Shown: piece by piece, positions 35,550 to 47,170 of the stretch | How the letters are laid out: every line of letters begins with the position of its first letter | Position numbering within the stretch: the first letter of the stretch is position 1 | Origin: Tetradesmus obliquus | Lineage: Eukaryota; Chlorophyta; Chlorophyceae; Sphaeropleales; Scenedesmaceae | Assembly: GCA_030272155.1 (NCBI GenBank) | Contig: CP126192.1 | Location: 3,444,501 to 3,508,500, forward strand | Length of the DNA stretch: 64,000 nt | Reading direction: 5' to 3' | Notes under the pieces: generated by a model | Seen by the model: only the letters and a program-made list of their open reading frames with translations | Database searches by the model: none | What the model was told of the DNA's origin: nothing | Made by a program: the position numbers and the translations under genes

Positions 35550-38078
35550 TCATGGCGACCTTCCCCTGTCAGGCGATGGCGAGCGCCGCCTGTAGCCGCC
35601 TGGCGACCTGCTGCCACCCCTGCCGCCGCGCGTGTAGTCTGGCGAGCGAGACCGCCTGCGCACAGGGCTGGGCGAGCGGCGGCGAGGCGAGCCGCGGCCG
35701 TAACCGCGCCCTGGTGGCGAGACGCCGCGCCGCGGTGAGGGTGAGCGGCGGCGGCCGCCAGGTGAGCGGGAGCGGTCCCTGTGAGCAGCAGGCAGGAGCA
35801 CAGAGGCAGCATGTCAGCAAAGAGGGAAAAGAGTTGAGACCGCATGCGTTCGCAGTAAGACTTAGCCGCAGACCGAGTCGACTCAGGTGTGCTTCACCAC
35901 ACAGGAGCATGGTGCACAAGAACCACGAGCAAAGCATGCAACTCTGCTTTCTGGAGCTGGGATGCACCCCACACAGCATGGCATTGTTGCTCAACAGCAG
36001 CCGCAACAGCCCGCACCTGCCGCCGCCACGCTCGCGCGAGCTCTCCACAAACTCCACGGTGATGGTGCGCCCGCCCATCAGCCCGCCGTGGGAGCGCTTC
36101 TGCGCCTCGATGGCATCATCCACCTCTTTGTACTCCACAAACGCGTAGTTGCGCTTGATCTCCACGCGCGCCAGGGGCCCGTACCTGCGCAGCAGCACAG
36201 GCAGAGCATTCAGCAACATTGAGCATCGATTACAACAGACGAACACAGCGTTAACCACCCTCTACCGCCAGCGGCGAATGACACTAGAATAGTGAAAGAG
36301 GGCAGGTCGGCTGGCGTTGCAGGAGTTCATCAACACAACCATCCAGCACTACCAGCCAGGAGCATCAGACTGATGCCAGCATCGCCTCACTTGTCAAAGT
36401 AGCGCTCGATGTCAGACTCGCGCGTGTTGCGCACGTCAAAGTTGACCACAAACAGCGTCGTGGTGGGTGCCTGATTCTTGCCCGTGACCTCCATCTTCTG
36501 CTGGGCCAGGCACGGCATGCGTGTGATTGCAGCAGTTAACATGGTTGCGTCAGCAGCGGCACACCCTGACAGCGACTCAAACTGCTCTGAGTGCAATGCA
36601 TGTGTTACATCACCGTAGAATAAGTAGGCAAACCCAGCGGCACAGGCATTGTACTGCAAAGGCAGCTACTGCTGGAAAGTCTATGCAAACTATCTAGGAG
36701 CTAACAACATAACAGACAGTTTGCGGGTCGGGCCCCTGACCTTGGCCCACTCCACGCGAAGCAGCCTGCGCTTGTAGCCAAACTCCGTCCTGCACAGTGC
36801 AACAAGAACATTGCATTGATATCTGAGTGCAAATCAACGTATCAAATTGCCATACAACGAGTCTGCTGCAACAAGGGCATCAGACACCGCTTGGTTAGCA
36901 CCCATCTATGCGCTTGCTATCACTGCGGCTTGGTACAACCAGCGTCTGCAGCTGTTCTACTGTGGCTCACCTGTCGAGTGCCCGGATTGCATCATTGCCG
37001 TCCCTCTCATCCTCCATGTAAACAAAAGCAAATCCTGCAAGCGGCAGATGTACAAAGACCAATCAGCGGCTGCTGCTTCAACGAGGCGGCACATCAGCCA
37101 AATTCAAGCAGCATATGAGGCCCTACCATCCACCCTGAGCACTGAGGAATCCGGCTTCAGGAGTACAACAAAAGCTTCCATTGTTAAAAGTTTGCAGGAG
37201 CGTGTCCTGCTAATGGTTTGACAACAGGCTTCTTCAGCAGCTACTTGGTGCACACCACAAGGCACAAAACATGACACTGCATGCGCAGTCGTACCTCTGT
37301 GTGCATGATTGAGAGGCAGATTTGGTGACTAGGCGCACGCAGGCATGTTGACAACAGTTGTGCAGTGGCCAGGTTGAGCAGCGTTGCACAGTCGCGCAGC
37401 GTTGCACAGGGTGAGCAGCCAGGGTATTCGAGCCGATGGCAGATGCACTTTGGGTTGCCAGGCAGGTTGGCAGATGTGTAGTGCACAGATGGCGCTGCTG
37501 GCAGACGATTACATCGACGATGTCCCGACTGCTGGTGTGCGAGCGTACAGCAGACGCTGTTGTGCAGGGCAGGGAGACGTGATGCCCGCTGTGCAGGAAC
37601 GGATGCGTAGTCTGGTGCCTAAGTGTGTAGCAGTTGAGCTGGTTGACAGCAGACCGGTTGGCTGTTGATGGTGCACATCATCACCATGATGTCTGCTGCT
37701 GCTGATGTGCAGCAGCTGCCGCTGTAATGCCCAGAGCTGCAGGCTGTACAGCAGCAAGCATGTCCTGTTGCCGTTGATGAGCCCCAGAACTACTGGTAGG
37801 ACCCCGGACGCAGCAGTAGAGCGTTGATCCCTTCAGACAGCCGCTGCTGCTCACCGGTTTTCATATCAATACGCTGCACCCTGCCGAACTTCTCAAACAT
37901 GCGCAGGATGGAGCTCTCGGATGCATCATACTCGAAGTTGCCGCAGAACACCTAAGCAAAGGGCACAGAGGAGGCGAGTCAGCAACACCATCCCTCCGTC
38001 GAACTTCGCTCGCTTTTGCTACCAGCTGAGATAGGCGATTGATCAGCTCACCGGGCGTTCAGGACGCCGATCTCCCAT
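35550..38078 (-). CDS. RS31: RS31-type SR splicing factor (two RRMs plus RS tail)
   Basis: Seven exons: 38078-38052, 37951-37855, 37034-36971, 36789-36741, 36497-36391, 36184-36017, 35778-35550; 246 aa, all in phase. RRM1 (about 9-76) has RNP2 VFCGNFEYDA and RNP1-like GFAFVYMEDERD. RRM2 (about 93-165) has TTLFVVNFD and NYAFVEYKEV. The tail (172-246) is RS/SP-rich (RDRSRSPGGRRRSPSP). The order and the VFxGNFEYD start are hallmarks of the plant RS subfamily (RS31, RS40), which acts in splice-site choice in the nucleus. Exon 1 is only 27 nt (MGDRRPERP). Plant RS31 genes often regulate themselves by splicing of a long intron; intron 2 here (37035-37854, 820 bp) is the natural candidate, but nothing in the sequence proves it. 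Confidence 0.92.
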
Positions 38079-38677
38079 CTTTCACAAAGCTCTTGTGGCA
38101 CAAAGGGCTATCACGTCCTGTCCTGCTGTGAGGGGACAGTGCCTTGCTGCCTCCTCCTGTTGTGATCAAGATGGCCACCACTGTTGAACTGCACAATCTT
38201 TGTTACAAGCTCGTTTCGTTGCTCATGTGCTTGTGTACTCAGGCTGCTGCCAAGCTTGCATCCATTGTTGGGGTGAAAGCCCTACACCCTGGCACTGCTG
38301 ACAACCATGAGTTGTCAGCAGTGGGTGGACTATGGGCAGTGGGCAGCGGGCACTCAGCGGACAGTGACACTTGTCCGTTGACTGTGAGAATTCCTGGCAG
38401 GAGGTTTTGTTGTGTTTTTTGATGATTCAGCCGCGCAGCGCCGCTTCGAAAGCAATTTCGTAGTATTATCCACAATCTCCACCATTTTCAGCGCCATCTG
38501 CGAGGTGCACAGGCCCCACTGTGGCCGGTGGGGTTGAGGCGCGACAAGCAGTGATAACTGGTCGAAGCTGGCAGCAGCCCATCAAGGCCGCAACACGTGC
38601 ATCAGTTCAAAAGAAATTGTTTGATAAGCCAAAACAAAGCAGGGAACGCTTTTGTGGAATGTGCCCTACGGACTGCG
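38079..38677. promoter_or_regulatory. Shared upstream region of the SR gene and the Crypton-like gene
   Basis: 599 bp between divergent start codons. If the recombinase belongs to a mobile element, its left end should lie in this interval or just beyond. I cannot identify a terminal repeat. Confidence 0.4.
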
Positions 38678-39723
38678 ATGGCTGACGCACTATCCGGCAG
38701 ATCAAAGCGTGAAAGAAAGCCTTCCAGTCGATATTCTGACTATGATCAGGGAATAGAGGCAGAAGCACCGACTAGGAGCAAAGCACAACCGTCGCTTGCC
38801 AAGGGCAGTGGGGGCAGCCAGCCTGTGGGAGGCCGGTCTAGCACAACACGCAGGACTGTCGTAGCTGTTAGCGATGATTCAAGTGATAGCGACTGCGACA
38901 GCTCGGAGTCTGAGTCAGAGGTTTCCTCAGAGGAGTGCGAAGAGGACGACACTGATGTGCAGCCCAACAAGCGCCGTGCTGCCTCTGCAGGCGCAGCTCG
39001 CAGCGTCTTCGGGTGAGCAGACTTCTGGAATATGAGGCAGCGCCGCTAGCATGCTGCGCGGAAGCTGTAGGCCAAGGATGCAGGCTGCCAGCTAGCAGGC
39101 AGCAGCACACCACCGCCCCAAGGTGCACATGCATGCATGGCTGTTCAAGAAGCTTGCACTGGTAGCTTTTCAACGCTGATTTGAAGCAGCAGCGTCTCAT
39201 ATAAGCGCTGGTGATGGGTGCTCAAGGGTTGCTATGTATCTGCAGGGCGCTGGATGCTGATGAGCGGCTGGCCCTGGATCAGAACCGGCGCAACAAGAAG
39301 AATGAGGGCACCATGAAGCAGTACGCCACTGTGCATGGTGTCTGGGAGGTGAGCAGATGGGACATCATAGCATGTGTGTGCATCTGTTTGCCTTGTAGTG
39401 CGTCACATCTGCAGTGTTTTTCTTGCAGTGCGTCACAGCTGCAGTGACAGCCACATAGCCATACGCAGCATGGCTGCAGCGCGCCCAGCCAGCAAATCTC
39501 AAGCTTCTGAACAGCAGCAACATGCAGCTGCAGGTTTGTCGAGCCGCCTGGTCGTCCAGCAGCAGCAGCAGCAGCTATAGATGCAGCTTGCTGCTTGGCA
39601 GCACTGCTGCTGCTGCCGCCAAGCTGCAGCATCAGCCCTTCACATGGTTTCCCGAAAAGCTGATACTGCTGGCTGTCAGAGCTGCTGTCCTGACTGGCGC
39701 TGCTGCGCTTGACCATGCTGCTG

Positions 39724-39755
<32 letters not shown>

Positions 39756-42443
39756 TTGCTGCGTGCAGCCTTCCTGGTAGCAGTGACTGCGGCAGCACAA
39801 TGGCATGTCTGGTCATGACGTTGCCTGATTGGGTGTGGTTGTGCTTGCTTTCGACACAAATAATAATGGATGTGCTGCCTTGCATGCTCCTGCTGCTGCA
39901 GCGCTGGCTGAAGAACGGAGGCTACACTGGTGGGCCTGCCGTTGAGGTAGACCTGTCCGTGTCAACTCCGGACCTGAGGGGCACGCTGGTCAGGTTCATG
40001 AACTGGTATGCTGCAGGCAGGAAGGGAGACCCGTTCCAGCCAGTCAAGGCTCCGGTCAGCCTCAAGGGCGTGCACGCAGCCCTGCAAGAGCTGGTCAAGC
40101 AGGCATGCATCGCCGCCGGGACGGAGCTGTACCACCTGCGGGTGCAGGTGAGTGGCACCTGGTTCTGCTGTCGACAGGCTGCAGCAAGTGCACCTGCTTG
40201 TGGCTGGAATGCTGTTAGGGCCTGCATGTGCCGAAGCAATACGATGATGTTGTCTGACCTTTCAGCATGCCCTACTTGCAAAAGCTTACAGCCTCTTCCA
40301 AGGCATGGCATGCAATTCAGCTTGCGCAGCTGTTATGAGCAGCAGGCTGTTGTCAGCAAGCCTGCAGTGTGTTTGCAGGTATCAAGGACGTGCAGTGTGG
40401 GCTGTTCAGGGTGTTGTGACTGTAACCACAGCATGACGCATTGCAGATGTGCAATTTGTGCAACCACACAATGCTTGGTGGCTCACCACAAGTTTACATC
40501 ACGTGTTGCTTGCAGGGCGACTACTCAGCCATCTATGACACCCACTGCACCAAGAGCGCTTCACGCCAGGATGCTGAGGACAGCAGCACCATCAACCTGG
40601 AGTTCACCAGGGACGACTACGTGCGGGCATGCCACCACTACCTCGGCTCCACAGATGCCAACGCCAACCGCGACCTGTCCATGATGACCTACCAGACCGG
40701 CACGGTGTCCCGTGGTGATGAGGTCCGCCCCAGGAGGCTCTGCCAGATGGACACGCGCGTGATGGATGCCATAGGTGAGCAGATCCTTCCCTTGCCAGTT
40801 TTCCTTCCAGTCTTTGATTATGTGATGTCATGCTGTAGCAGATATGCAAATGTTCTGTTGGGCTGGCTGCGCGTGCGTGGGTGCGTAACAGTGCTCTTGC
40901 TCAATGCCAGGTCCATCATGCTTGCATGGGCCCTGTTGGCTGCCGGCTTGTACTAGTGCATCACTTGTTGGCAGCAGTTGTCAGCCCCAGAACTGGTGAT
41001 GGTTCCCTACCTGCACTGATATTTCTCAAACACAGAGATCAACCATGCATCCTTCACCTAAACCCGTGCTTGTTATTGACAGTTTTCCTCCTGTGCTTGT
41101 TTGGGTTTTCAACGCACCACAGGCCCCTCAAAGTGCGTGGCATGGACGTTCTACCAGCCAGGGGGCAAGGTGCAGGGCGGCCGGCCGGCGCTCATGAGCT
41201 TCATCCGCAACAGGCTCCCTGAGTGCTGCCCGGTGAGGGCGCTGTTTGCGCACCTGGCGCACCGCTGGGCGGTGAAGGGCGAGCCCATGCCGGAGCCAGG
41301 CACTGAGGAGTGGAGCAAGCTCATGCTGTTCCCTGGCAGGGGCAGTGCGCAGAAGCAGATGAGCTCCAGCAACCACGAGCGCATCATCCTGGCGATGTTC
41401 AAGCGCATCGACAAGGTCACGCGCAAGGTCACGCACGAGTTCAGGGTCTTCCCAGCGCAGGCCATGTACGAGATGGGCGTGTCGGTGGACGTAAGTGCCG
41501 GCCGCTGCTCGACAGGCTGCTGCTGCTGTCATTGCTAGCAGTGCTGCAGTTGCTGTTGATGCTGCTGTTGATGCTGCATTGCAGCAGTTACTGGGCCCCT
41601 GACATCCAACAGTCAGCGTCTGTTGTGCAAGCTACTCTATGTGTTGCAGCCGGTTATGTGCTTGCGTGCATATATTTGCTGCAGCCATGCAGGATCCTCA
41701 TCAGCCTGCGTGCTGCTCCTCCTGCAGGTCATCCACCGCGTGGGCCAGTGGGTGGTGGACCCCTTCACCACCGCCTACATCATCCCGGGCTTCAGCCCCG
41801 AGGGGCTGATGGCGCTGGCGTTCTGGGCTGGCGCTGCCCAGAAGGACTTCACAGGCTTCTGGGCGGAGCGCTTCATCGTGGCTGTGCCTGAGGAGCTGCT
41901 GCTGCTGCTTTGCCCAGGCTTGCGCCAGCTTGAGGCAGCTGCAGCAGCTCAGCGTGCAGCAGCGGGCAGCAGCCGCGCAGCAAGGGCGGCCCCCGAGGCT
42001 GAGAGGGTGGCGAGTGCGCTGCGGATGGGGCTTACTGCGCTGGTGCAGGACAGCTTGGAGCTGGCGGAACAGTTCCCAGACAACAGCATCCACCGCCTGC
42101 TGCTGCAGGATCCCATCTTCAGGTGCGCGCCTTTTCAGTGGGCCAGGCCATGAGCAGAACGAGTTGCCAGTACCAGAGTGTGGAAGTGCTGTCTTGACAT
42201 GCCTTCATTAGCTGAAGCCACTGTTGCCATGAACACGCCAACTGCACTTCACATGCTTTCAAACACATCACACTTCTGCACGACTGCTGTTGCTGTGCAG
42301 GGAGCTGCTGCGCGTGTACAAGGCCTTCAAGATCCCCGGGGGGTTCGAGCCACAGCGGCCCCTGTCTGACCGCGAGATCCAGCTGCGTATACTGAACAGC
42401 GTGCAGGAGATGCAGCAGCAGCAGGCTCAGGCAGGTCAGGTTC

Positions 42444-42483
<40 letters not shown>

Positions 42484-42682
42484 GACCCAACTTAACTGGG
42501 AGGCTTTCAGGCGCATGCGGGAGGAGGCACAGAGCCGCCCTGATGAGGGATTGTGGCAGCCGCAGGAGGCTGACCAGTCTGGCCGAAGACAGCTGCCGCC
42601 AGAGGTGCTGCGGCAGCTGGCAGAGAGCATGAAGCGAGCTGCCGCCGGTCACAGCACGCTGTCACCGCAGCAGCAGTTGCGT

Positions 42683-42720
<38 letters not shown>

Positions 42721-42968
42721 AGGTGCTGCAAGCAGCGATGCTGGGAGCAGGCCGCAGCATGGGCCCAAAGACGCATCTGGGCAGCAGGGGCAGCAGCAGC
42801 AGCAGTCAAGGGCTGCAGATCCTGCTGGTGTTGCTGGGGGTGAAGAAGGGACCGCACGCTACGCTGCAGCAGCTGCTGTGCCAGCTGGTGTTGCTGCAGT
42901 GTCAGGCGCGGCAGCCGCTGCTGCCGGCACCACGCACCCTGGGCAGCCCACAGGAGCTGATGCTGCAG

Positions 42969-43017
<49 letters not shown>

Positions 43018-44713
43018 AGAGGGGGGTGGCATGCTTCCAGGCAGCCCGCGCCAGCAAGTGCCTGCTTTTGGAAGCAGTGGGCTGCTGGTGACACCAAGCG
43101 GCCGGCAGCACACTGCTGCAGAGATAGCACAGCGCACAGTTGCGTCCATGAGTCCTGGCGGCCACTACCAGGCCTTCTTCACCATGGAGCTTGGTGCAAA
43201 GGCCATTCAGCAGCAGCAGCAGCAGCAGCAGCGACAGGTCCAGCTGCAGCAGCATCGGCAGCAGCAGCAGAGGCAGCAGCAGCACAGTGGTACTGCTGTG
43301 CAGCAGCAGCTGCTGCAGCAGGCGGAGGCGGAGGAGCAGAAGCTGCAGCAGGCATTACGTGATGTGTGTAGCCAGCGGCGCACTGTCTCAGCACAGCTTG
43401 GAGCTGCAGTTGCACAGCTCTGCAGCGGCGCAACACTGATTGCTGAGCAGCGCCAAGGCCTGGAGGGCCAGGTACTGCAGCTGCAGCAGCAGCAGATGCA
43501 GCTGGAGCAGATGGAGGAGCAGCATCAGGAGGAGCTGACCTCAGTGCAGCAGCAGAAGCACGAGCTGAAGGAGTGGCTGCAGTGGAAGCTGCAGCAGCTG
43601 CCATCAGGTGTCAGTGCCGCAGGGCTGGGCAATGCTGCTGTACCTGGCCAGTTCCAACGGCAGCAGCAGCAGCAGCAGTGGCGGCCTGCAGCCGGCAATG
43701 CTGGTGCTGGGCTTGGTGATGCAGAGCTGGAAGCTGGCCAGCCCTATCAGTCACCACTGCCCCCGCCGGCGCAGCAGCAGCAACAGCAGCAGCAGTACCA
43801 CTGGTCCGCAGCCAGTATTCTGCAGCAGATGGGCACTGGTGATCCCCTGGGCAGCATAGCGCAGCCATACACTGCTGGTCTGGGCATGTCCCTCAACACC
43901 CAGCAGCCTTTCAGGGGTCAGGAGGCTTCCGTGCCTATCGCAGGGGTTGCGTCATTGTTCCTGGAGCTGCAGAGCAAGCTCATGGAGGTTAAAAGCACGG
44001 TAGATGGGTTGGCGGCCGCAGGTGGCAGCATGCGGCCGGGGGCGCAGGATGCAAGCAGCGACCCAGCAGCAGCTGGGCCTGCTAGCGCAGCTCCTGCCAC
44101 AGGCATGCCCCCTGGCAGCTGGGCTGCTGTTGGCAGCCGCACTGATCAGGCTGCTGCTGCTGGGCCTGGTGGCGGTACTGCTGGGCCAGCAGCAGCACAG
44201 GCAGGCAAGGGCAAGAAGCAGCAGCAGAAGCCTCTAGTGCGAGCCTTCCCCAGCTTTGGCGCCATGGGCTCAGTGAAGGCGCTGGCTAAGTACTACTTTG
44301 TGGACGCCCTGCCAGAGAAGCTGACTGCGCTAGATGGCGTGGGCGCTGTCAACGACGACAACCTGCCTTGGACCCCTGCGCTGGCAGACAAGGCGGGCCT
44401 GGAGAAGTGGCGTGGCGGGCGGCAGGGGCTGTTCCAGCGCTGGTATGAGATCCGCTTCGTGGCTGCGCAGGTGAAGGAGAAGGTGAAGCAGCTGAGTGCA
44501 GCGGCTGGTGCTGGTGAGCTTGCAACCGTGACAGAGGCAGCTGCAGCAATGGACGCAGAGCGCACCGAGATGAAGCTGACGCTGAACGGATACTACCATT
44601 TCCTGAAAAGCGGCAAGGGCAGCAGCAAGGGCAGCAGCAGCGGAGAAGATGGGGGTGCGGCTACAGTGGGCAGCGAGGAGGTTGAGGGCTTGGTGACTCC
44701 AGCTGCTGTCTGA
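38678..44713 (+). CDS. Crypton-type tyrosine recombinase with GCR1_C-like domain
   Basis: Seven exons: 38678-39012, 39246-39348, 39902-40147, 40516-40774, 41123-41490, 41728-42122, 42301-44713; 1372 aa. The N-terminus is basic, then acidic Ser-rich. The core (about 147-470) reads like Ndc10/Crypton tyrosine recombinases: YQTGTVSRGDEVR (catalytic Arg about 294), a Lys near 330, CPVRALFAHL, VTHEFR (His 419, Arg 422), VIHRVGQW (Trp 445 in the second-His position) and FTTAYI (Tyr 454). The catalytic set R-K-H-R-W-Y thus appears complete. The last exon is Gln-rich with coiled-coil potential. It then has a GCR1_C-like stretch at about 1226-1300 (GLEKWRGGRQGLFQRWYEI), the DNA-binding module typical of Cryptons. 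Cryptons insert by recombination of a circular intermediate. This copy may be mobile or domesticated. TGTAA lies 3 nt after the stop. Confidence 0.75.
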
Positions 44714-44715
44714 AT

Positions 44716-44720
44716 TGTAA
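44716..44720 (+). terminator. TGTAA immediately after the recombinase stop
   Basis: It starts 3 nt past the stop codon. If used, the 3' UTR would be very short; other TGTAA copies lie further on. Confidence 0.3.
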
Positions 44721-44964
44721 TGACTGCAGCGCACTTGGCTTGTTGACTGTGGGTTTGACAGCTTTTCTTATTCATCATTGTGGTTGTTTTTTGTGGTTTG
44801 CTGTAGATGCGATGGTGTGGCAAGGGCGTGGCGCGGTACAGCACTGGAGGGACTGCCTGCCTGCTTGCCTGCCTGCCTGCCTGCTGTGTGCAGCTGGAAG
44901 CAGTCACAAAGGCACGGCGCATGTGACCTAAAAATATACACGATGCATTTACACTTCAATGTGG

Positions 44965-45790
44965 TTGGTGCTGTTCTGTTGTGTGTGAAATTTCCAGGGG
45001 TTGGCACAACATTGTATATGTACAGTACATGATCATGCACATGGGCCTTTTCCACCAGCTGTGACGCGTGCTGGTCTGCTGTGTGTGCAAGTCACCAGGG
45101 ATGGGCACATTAAAATTTGTTGTTTAATGCGCCTGCAATACATGTTGTGGCTCATCATGAGCCATGGCATGGTCTGCTGTGTCTGCAAGTCAGCAGGGGG
45201 TGGCAGGTTTCAGTGCAGCTGCACAGTGCAAATTTGGCAAGAGCGCTGCTGCCCGCCAGCCTGGCTGCTTTGTGTAGTTGGCAGCAGTGCTGTCACAGCA
45301 GCAAAGCATAGTTGATGAGCAGGTTTATGGTGCCCTTACAACCTGCTAAGTCACCAGGGGTAGGCAGGTTGCAGTGCAGCTGCGCAGTGCAACGCTGGTG
45401 GAAATGCTGTTGCCTGCCTGCATGCAGTTTGCAGCTGTGCTATCACAGCAGCACAGCATGGTTGATGAGCAGGTTTATGGTGCCTTAACCAGTTGTGGCT
45501 GCTGCTGTCCTGTTGTGTGTGCCAATCACCAGGAGTGGGCAGGTTGCAGTGCAGCTGCGCAGTGCAACGCTGGTGGAAACGCTGTTGCCTGCCTGCATGC
45601 AGTTTGCAGCAGTGCTATCACAGCAGCACAGCTTAGTTGCTGAGCAGGTTCATGCTGCCTTTATCACCAGCCGTGGCTGCTGCTGTTCTGTTGTTTGTGC
45701 AAGCTTGGTGACTTAAGTCACCAGGGGTTGTCAGGTTGCAATGCAGCTGTGTTGGTGGAAACGCTGCTGCCTGGCAGCCAGCTACTAGTA
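44965..45790 (+). repeat. Tandem array, about 100-190 bp units, five to six copies
   Basis: Each unit begins near CTGTTGTGTGTGCAAGTCAC, continues with CCAGGGGTGGGCAGGTTGCA, and then (in the longer units) GCAGTGCAACGCTGGTGGAA and GCATGCAGTTTGCAGC. The two best copies, about 45364-45480 and 45539-45655, are nearly identical. Outer units are shorter and diverged. Confidence 0.8.
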
Positions 45791-46099
45791 GTTTGTCAAC
45801 CTGCCACAGTTGGTGCCCTGGTGGCACCGTGCCACAGTGACTGCTGCGCTGCTGTACTTGCTAAGATTGGCAAAGGATTCATGTGGCAGCAGCTGCTTGA
45901 AATCTTGACACCATGTCGTTTTTTATTTGGTGTTTGTAAAAAGGACAGCCAGAGTCATAGAGGATGCACATGTTGTTACACAGACTGTGACAGCGTCGGC
46001 AGCATCATGCCGCATCATATGCTGCAACAATGCTGCCTGACCAATGCTGCTGCCACAGCTGTGCTCCAGAGCGACGTGCATTACTGCGGGGCAACAACC

Positions 46100-47170
46100 C
46101 TAGTCATCTTGCAGGCTAGCGCGAGACGCAGCTGCTGCCTGCATGACTGCCGCGTGCACCCTACCCACAGCAACTGCAAGCACAGTACTGTCCCAGGTCT
46201 TCAGCCTGCGCTTGGCAGCACTGCTCAGCGAGGCGTCGTTAGCCACACGCTGAGAAAGAGCCTGCAGATCGTTCTCAATCTGCTGAAACCAGGATGGTTC
46301 CATGCTAGCACCGGGCCCTTGCTGCGCCCTGTTCCTGAGCGCCACGTACAGCGCCGAGTACTGGGACTCCCTCATGTCCAAGGTGTAGCAGGGAAGCGCC
46401 TGCACAGAAAAGAACAGCCAAAACAGTTGACATGTTATGTGATGTACACTATATATGTTTTACGCTTGCTGTATGGCTGCCGTAGTCGTTGGCTGAGGCA
46501 TTCTTCAGCTGCAGTTGAGCTGAACACAAGCTTTGCGAGCGATGTTGATCTCTATTAACCCAAAATAAAGTATATAATGATGTATAGCATCGCTATATGG
46601 CGATATATCAGGTGGTACACAGCACTGTTGTCCTGTGCTAGACCTAGCACACATCGAACACCAGCAGCTGACTTGTCAACAAACTGCAGCGCTCAAGCGA
46701 TGGACCGCAGCAAAAAAGCTTTATCGATACCATGTATCACCTTTAGTCAACGTCCGCGGCTTGTCCACTGGGCTGGAAATCGCACTGTCCGTGGGTGTTC
46801 CGCTCAACCATGAAAACCCATAACACAGCACACAATCACCACAATGAACCCGTACACAACTTCTGCGGATTGCATGCAGCTACTTTGCTTTCATCACAGC
46901 CGCAGCTGCCAAGCCCACACCAGCCATATGCTGCTGCTCACTCAGTGACTGCTGGCTGCCACACCAACGCCACTCAAACTACGCAAGGGCCCCTGTCGGA
47001 CAGGCTTGCAAGGGATGCCAGTAACAGTCAACAATTGCCTCAGGAGTGCAGCTGCAGCTGCTTACGTCCTGCAAATGCAAGTCGGCATCGTTTTTGATGA
47101 AGTTATCACAAGGTACTCCCTCTGTCTCACCACTTGAAGTTGTAGCACAGCTGGCCACCGGCACGCATGA
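46100..47170 (-). CDS. Two exons of an unrecognised gene, 5' end not found
   Basis: Exon 47170-47066 (acceptor after TTTCAG, donor GTAAGC) joins in phase 0 to exon 46399-46100 (acceptor after a strong pyrimidine tract), giving 134 codon-consistent residues. The reading includes DNFIKNDADLHLQD, then ALPCYTLDMRESQYSALYVA, and a helical tail ending SRASLQDD. The composition looks like a real helical protein, but I do not recognise a family. No convincing upstream exon with ATG was found between 47171 and 49357. An alternative is that these are 3' exons of the CBM20 gene across a 2-3 kb intron. I consider that less likely, because that gene has its own stop and poly(A) signal. Confidence 0.4.

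Larger units (their letters stand above)
38678..45800 (+). mobile_element. Possible Crypton-class DNA transposon (ends not defined)
   Basis: The call rests only on the recombinase gene. Cryptons lack terminal inverted repeats, so the ends cannot be read from one copy. The right end is placed loosely after the tandem array that follows the gene. Finding other genomic copies would fix the limits; absence of copies would point to a domesticated host gene. Confidence 0.35.
44714..46099. other. Region downstream of the recombinase, mainly tandem repeats
   Basis: It has a (CCTG)n run near 44850-44882, then the tandem array described separately, then unremarkable sequence with a TGTAA at 45935-45939. 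No gene is supported. Confidence 0.55.

Noticed and set aside
42502..44713. Reading the Gln-rich last exon of the recombinase as a separate gene
   Set aside because: The frame and acceptor at 42300 join it in phase to the recombinase exons, and no independent start or promoter is visible.
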